Positions 5,836 to 7,077 of a DNA stretch of 7,077 nucleotides are shown here, piece by piece (the first letter of the stretch is position 1; each line of letters opens with the position of its first letter). The stretch covers positions 1-7,077 of the forward strand of contig JAJZNY010000046.1 in NCBI GenBank assembly GCA_021852245.1. Direction: 5' to 3'. The position numbers and the translations under genes were made by a program. The stretch comes from Planctomycetota bacterium (lineage in GTDB: Bacteria > Planctomycetota > Phycisphaerae > WQYP01). The notes under the pieces were generated by a model. The model was not told the origin of the DNA and made no database searches. It saw only the letters and a program-made list of their open reading frames with translations.

Positions 5836-6816
5836 TCACCTTTGAAGGCGATGTTTGATACGGGAGGAGAGCTTGGGTACCGGCTCCGGCAGCGGTCCGA
5901 AGAAGCGTTCCCAGTGATGCCGAAGATTTTCACAGTGCCGCGCCAGCGCTCCGTCCAATGCGCCCGGAGTAAGCCTGAATCGCTTTTCCAATCGGTGTGC
6001 GAGCCTTTCGAGCAGCCGTTGCAAGGTTTCGTATTTTACCGGCGGGGTCCCCGGATTCTGTCCCCGCAACAGCGCAGCCAAGGTTCGGTGTGCCGGCCTG
6101 ATCCACCAGCTTCCAGCCGCTCGGGCGATATTTTCACTGGCGAGCCGGACACCATTGGCATCAAAATTTTCGGTGCGGCAGATGCTGCCCGGACGTACAC
6201 GGTAGGCTGCCAGAACATCCGGCAGATTCGCCACGGCATGGCGCCGACCGATGCGAGACCATAACTCAAAGTCCTCATGTCGGCGCGACTGATCAAGCGT
6301 AAAACCACCCACCCGCGAGATGATCGTGCTGCGCACCATCACGGTGCTGTTGACGAGATAGTTTTCAAAGAGCATGTCGAACGCAAGTTGAGCCGGGTCG
6401 CAGTCATGCCGCAAATATCGCCCAGTCGGCGTCGAATCTTCCCATATCTCAGCCGCCGCACCGACCAACGCCACCTCAGGGTGATCCTGCAGGAAAGTGA
6501 GTTGCTTTTCCAAACGTTGAGGCAGAGCGAGATCATCGGCATCCAGAAAGGCAAAATAGGTTCCCTGAGCCGAATCCATTGCCCGGTTTCGGGCCGCGGC
6601 GACCCCGGCATTGCCTTGGCGGATCAGATCAATGCGCGGATCATCGATCGATTGAACTTTTTCCGCCGTGTCGTCGGTTGATCCGTCATCCACCACGATC
6701 ATTTCAAAAAACGGGTACGTCTGATCCAATACCGATTCAATGGTATCGGCAATATACGCTCCCGCGTTGTGTGCCGGCGTAATGATGCTTACCAGTGGAT
6801 TTAGATTATCCGCCAT
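5836..6816 (-). CDS. Family 2 glycosyltransferase (GT-A fold), copy B
   Basis: Paralogue of copy A and likely to do the same kind of reaction, sugar transfer from a nucleotide-sugar to a glycan. The 326 residues carry IITPAHNA (11-18), VVDDGSTDDTA (41-51), DADD (92-95) and HEDFELWSR (180-188), with no membrane helix and a basic C-terminal extension. Residues 1-235 align to copy A without a gap at about 51% identity, and the extension aligns too. The ATG at 6814-6816 is chosen because it puts every motif at the same residue number as in copy A. An ATG at 6835-6837 and a GTG at 6865-6867 are in frame further upstream. No clear ribosome site separates them: GAGG is only two bases from the chosen ATG. 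It follows the fucosyltransferase gene by 78 bases on the same strand and is probably co-transcribed with it. Different residues around the shared motifs, for example RQDADD against FLDADD, suggest different substrates. Confidence 0.92.
   Translation of the reverse strand: MADNLNPLVSIITPAHNAGAYIADTIESVLDQTYPFFEMIVVDDGSTDDTAEKVQSIDDPRIDLIRQGNAGVAAARNRAMDSAQGTYFAFLDADDLALPQRLEKQLTFLQDHPEVALVGAAAEIWEDSTPTGRYLRHDCDPAQLAFDMLFENYLVNSTVMVRSTIISRVGGFTLDQSRRHEDFELWSRIGRRHAVANLPDVLAAYRVRPGSICRTENFDANGVRLASENIARAAGSWWIRPAHRTLAALLRGQNPGTPPVKYETLQRLLERLAHRLEKRFRLTPGALDGALARHCENLRHHWERFFGPLPEPVPKLSSRIKHRLQR
6359..6402 (-). repeat. Inverted repeat arm inside copy B
   Basis: Partner of 5197-5240 in opposite orientation, with 37 of 44 bases matching by hand count. 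The arms are about 1.1 kb apart. Confidence 0.8.
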
Positions 6817-6850
6817 TGCCTCGATACCACCGCTCATCCACACCACACAG

Positions 6851-6891
6851 GCGACCCGCAACGCCACCCGCGAAATCCCTCAGCAACCCGC
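6851..6891 (-). repeat. Three short direct repeats of GCGGGTNGC
   Basis: On the - strand GCGGGTTGC, GCGGGTGGC and GCGGGTCGC occur at 6883-6891, 6863-6871 and 6851-6859, between the fucosyltransferase stop and the copy B start. Only the seventh base varies. The start-to-start spacings are 20 and 12 bases, so they do not form a regular array. This may be chance in GC-rich DNA. Confidence 0.35.
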
Positions 6892-6894
6892 CAT

Positions 6895-7077
6895 TTAATC
6901 CGCTTCCAGAGTCCGCCACTGCGGCGGAAGCAGATCGACGGTGTTGGAGCTTGCACCGGAGAACCAACGATTCGGTGCCACGACTATTTTAGCACGGTCG
7001 GGATTCAGCCACGCCCCCCACCAGGAAAAACTGCTGTTGGCCAAAATGTGGTGCCTGCAGGCAGACATCAACCGCAA
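6895..7077 (-). CDS. Alpha-1,2-fucosyltransferase-like protein (GT11), C-terminal fragment
   Basis: Last 60 codons of a gene whose 5' part lies beyond the right edge; the family is usually about 280-300 residues. GT11 enzymes transfer L-fucose from GDP-fucose in alpha-1,2 linkage, usually onto galactose in O-antigens, capsules or host-like glycans. The fragment holds the most diagnostic motif of the family, ILANSSFSWWGAWLN, preceded by the usual MSxCxHH segment and followed by KIVVAPNRWF. The TAA stop is at 6895-6897. No start can be assigned: the frame is open to the edge, and the TTG at 7075-7077 is an ordinary internal Leu codon. Copy B follows 78 bases downstream on the same strand, which supports a joint role in building a fucose-containing surface glycan. 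The assignment is firm for the family, but linkage and acceptor are inferred. Confidence 0.93.
   Translation of the reverse strand: MRLMSACRHHILANSSFSWWGAWLNPDRAKIVVAPNRWFSGASSNTVDLLPPQWRTLEAD

Noticed and set aside
6277..6681. 134-codon + strand ORF
   Set aside because: It is antisense to the catalytic core of GT2 copy B, which has all the family motifs.

Overview
This is a 7.1 kb piece of moderately GC-rich bacterial chromosome. Its genes change strand often: gpmI (-), a membrane protein of unknown function (+), an EamA-type permease (-), a secreted protein of unknown function (+), a family 2 glycosyltransferase (+), a second family 2 glycosyltransferase (-) and the end of a family 11 fucosyltransferase (-). 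I see no rRNA, tRNA, CRISPR array, transposase or integrase. Both edges cut genes. The source is most likely a planctomycete-like bacterium, perhaps of the Phycisphaerae. That is inference: the phosphoglycerate mutase has the RDGWG form that I associate with that phylum, Shine-Dalgarno sequences are weak at several starts, genes are sparse and alternate in strand, and two large extracytoplasmic proteins match no family I know. Confidence in the lineage is only moderate.

Left part (1-3402): gpmI runs leftward and its reading frame ends in a stop next to the window edge, after about half the normal protein length. Upstream of it, a 125-base divergent spacer holds a tandem decamer and a small hairpin. 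A 507-residue protein with a signal sequence and two further membrane segments runs rightward, and its last 49 bases overlap the 3' end of a convergent drug/metabolite transporter (DMT) family permease.

Middle (3403-4782): the spacer between divergent genes contains a doubtful 65-codon ORF whose stop lies one base before the next start. A 366-residue secreted, basic, His/Arg-rich protein of unknown function follows. Its neighbour 43 bases downstream is the first glycosyltransferase, so the two may be co-transcribed.

Right part (4783-7077): two GT2 glycosyltransferases face each other tail to tail. They align without a gap for their first 235 residues at about 51% identity (hand count), and parts of them form a DNA-level inverted repeat, so they are an inverted duplicated pair. 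Next to them is the C-terminus of a GT11 alpha-1,2-fucosyltransferase. Together the three look like the edge of a surface-polysaccharide or glycan-decoration cluster that continues to the right. I found no convincing new defence or mobile system. The best candidates for something new are the two unknown extracytoplasmic proteins and the inverted glycosyltransferase pair.
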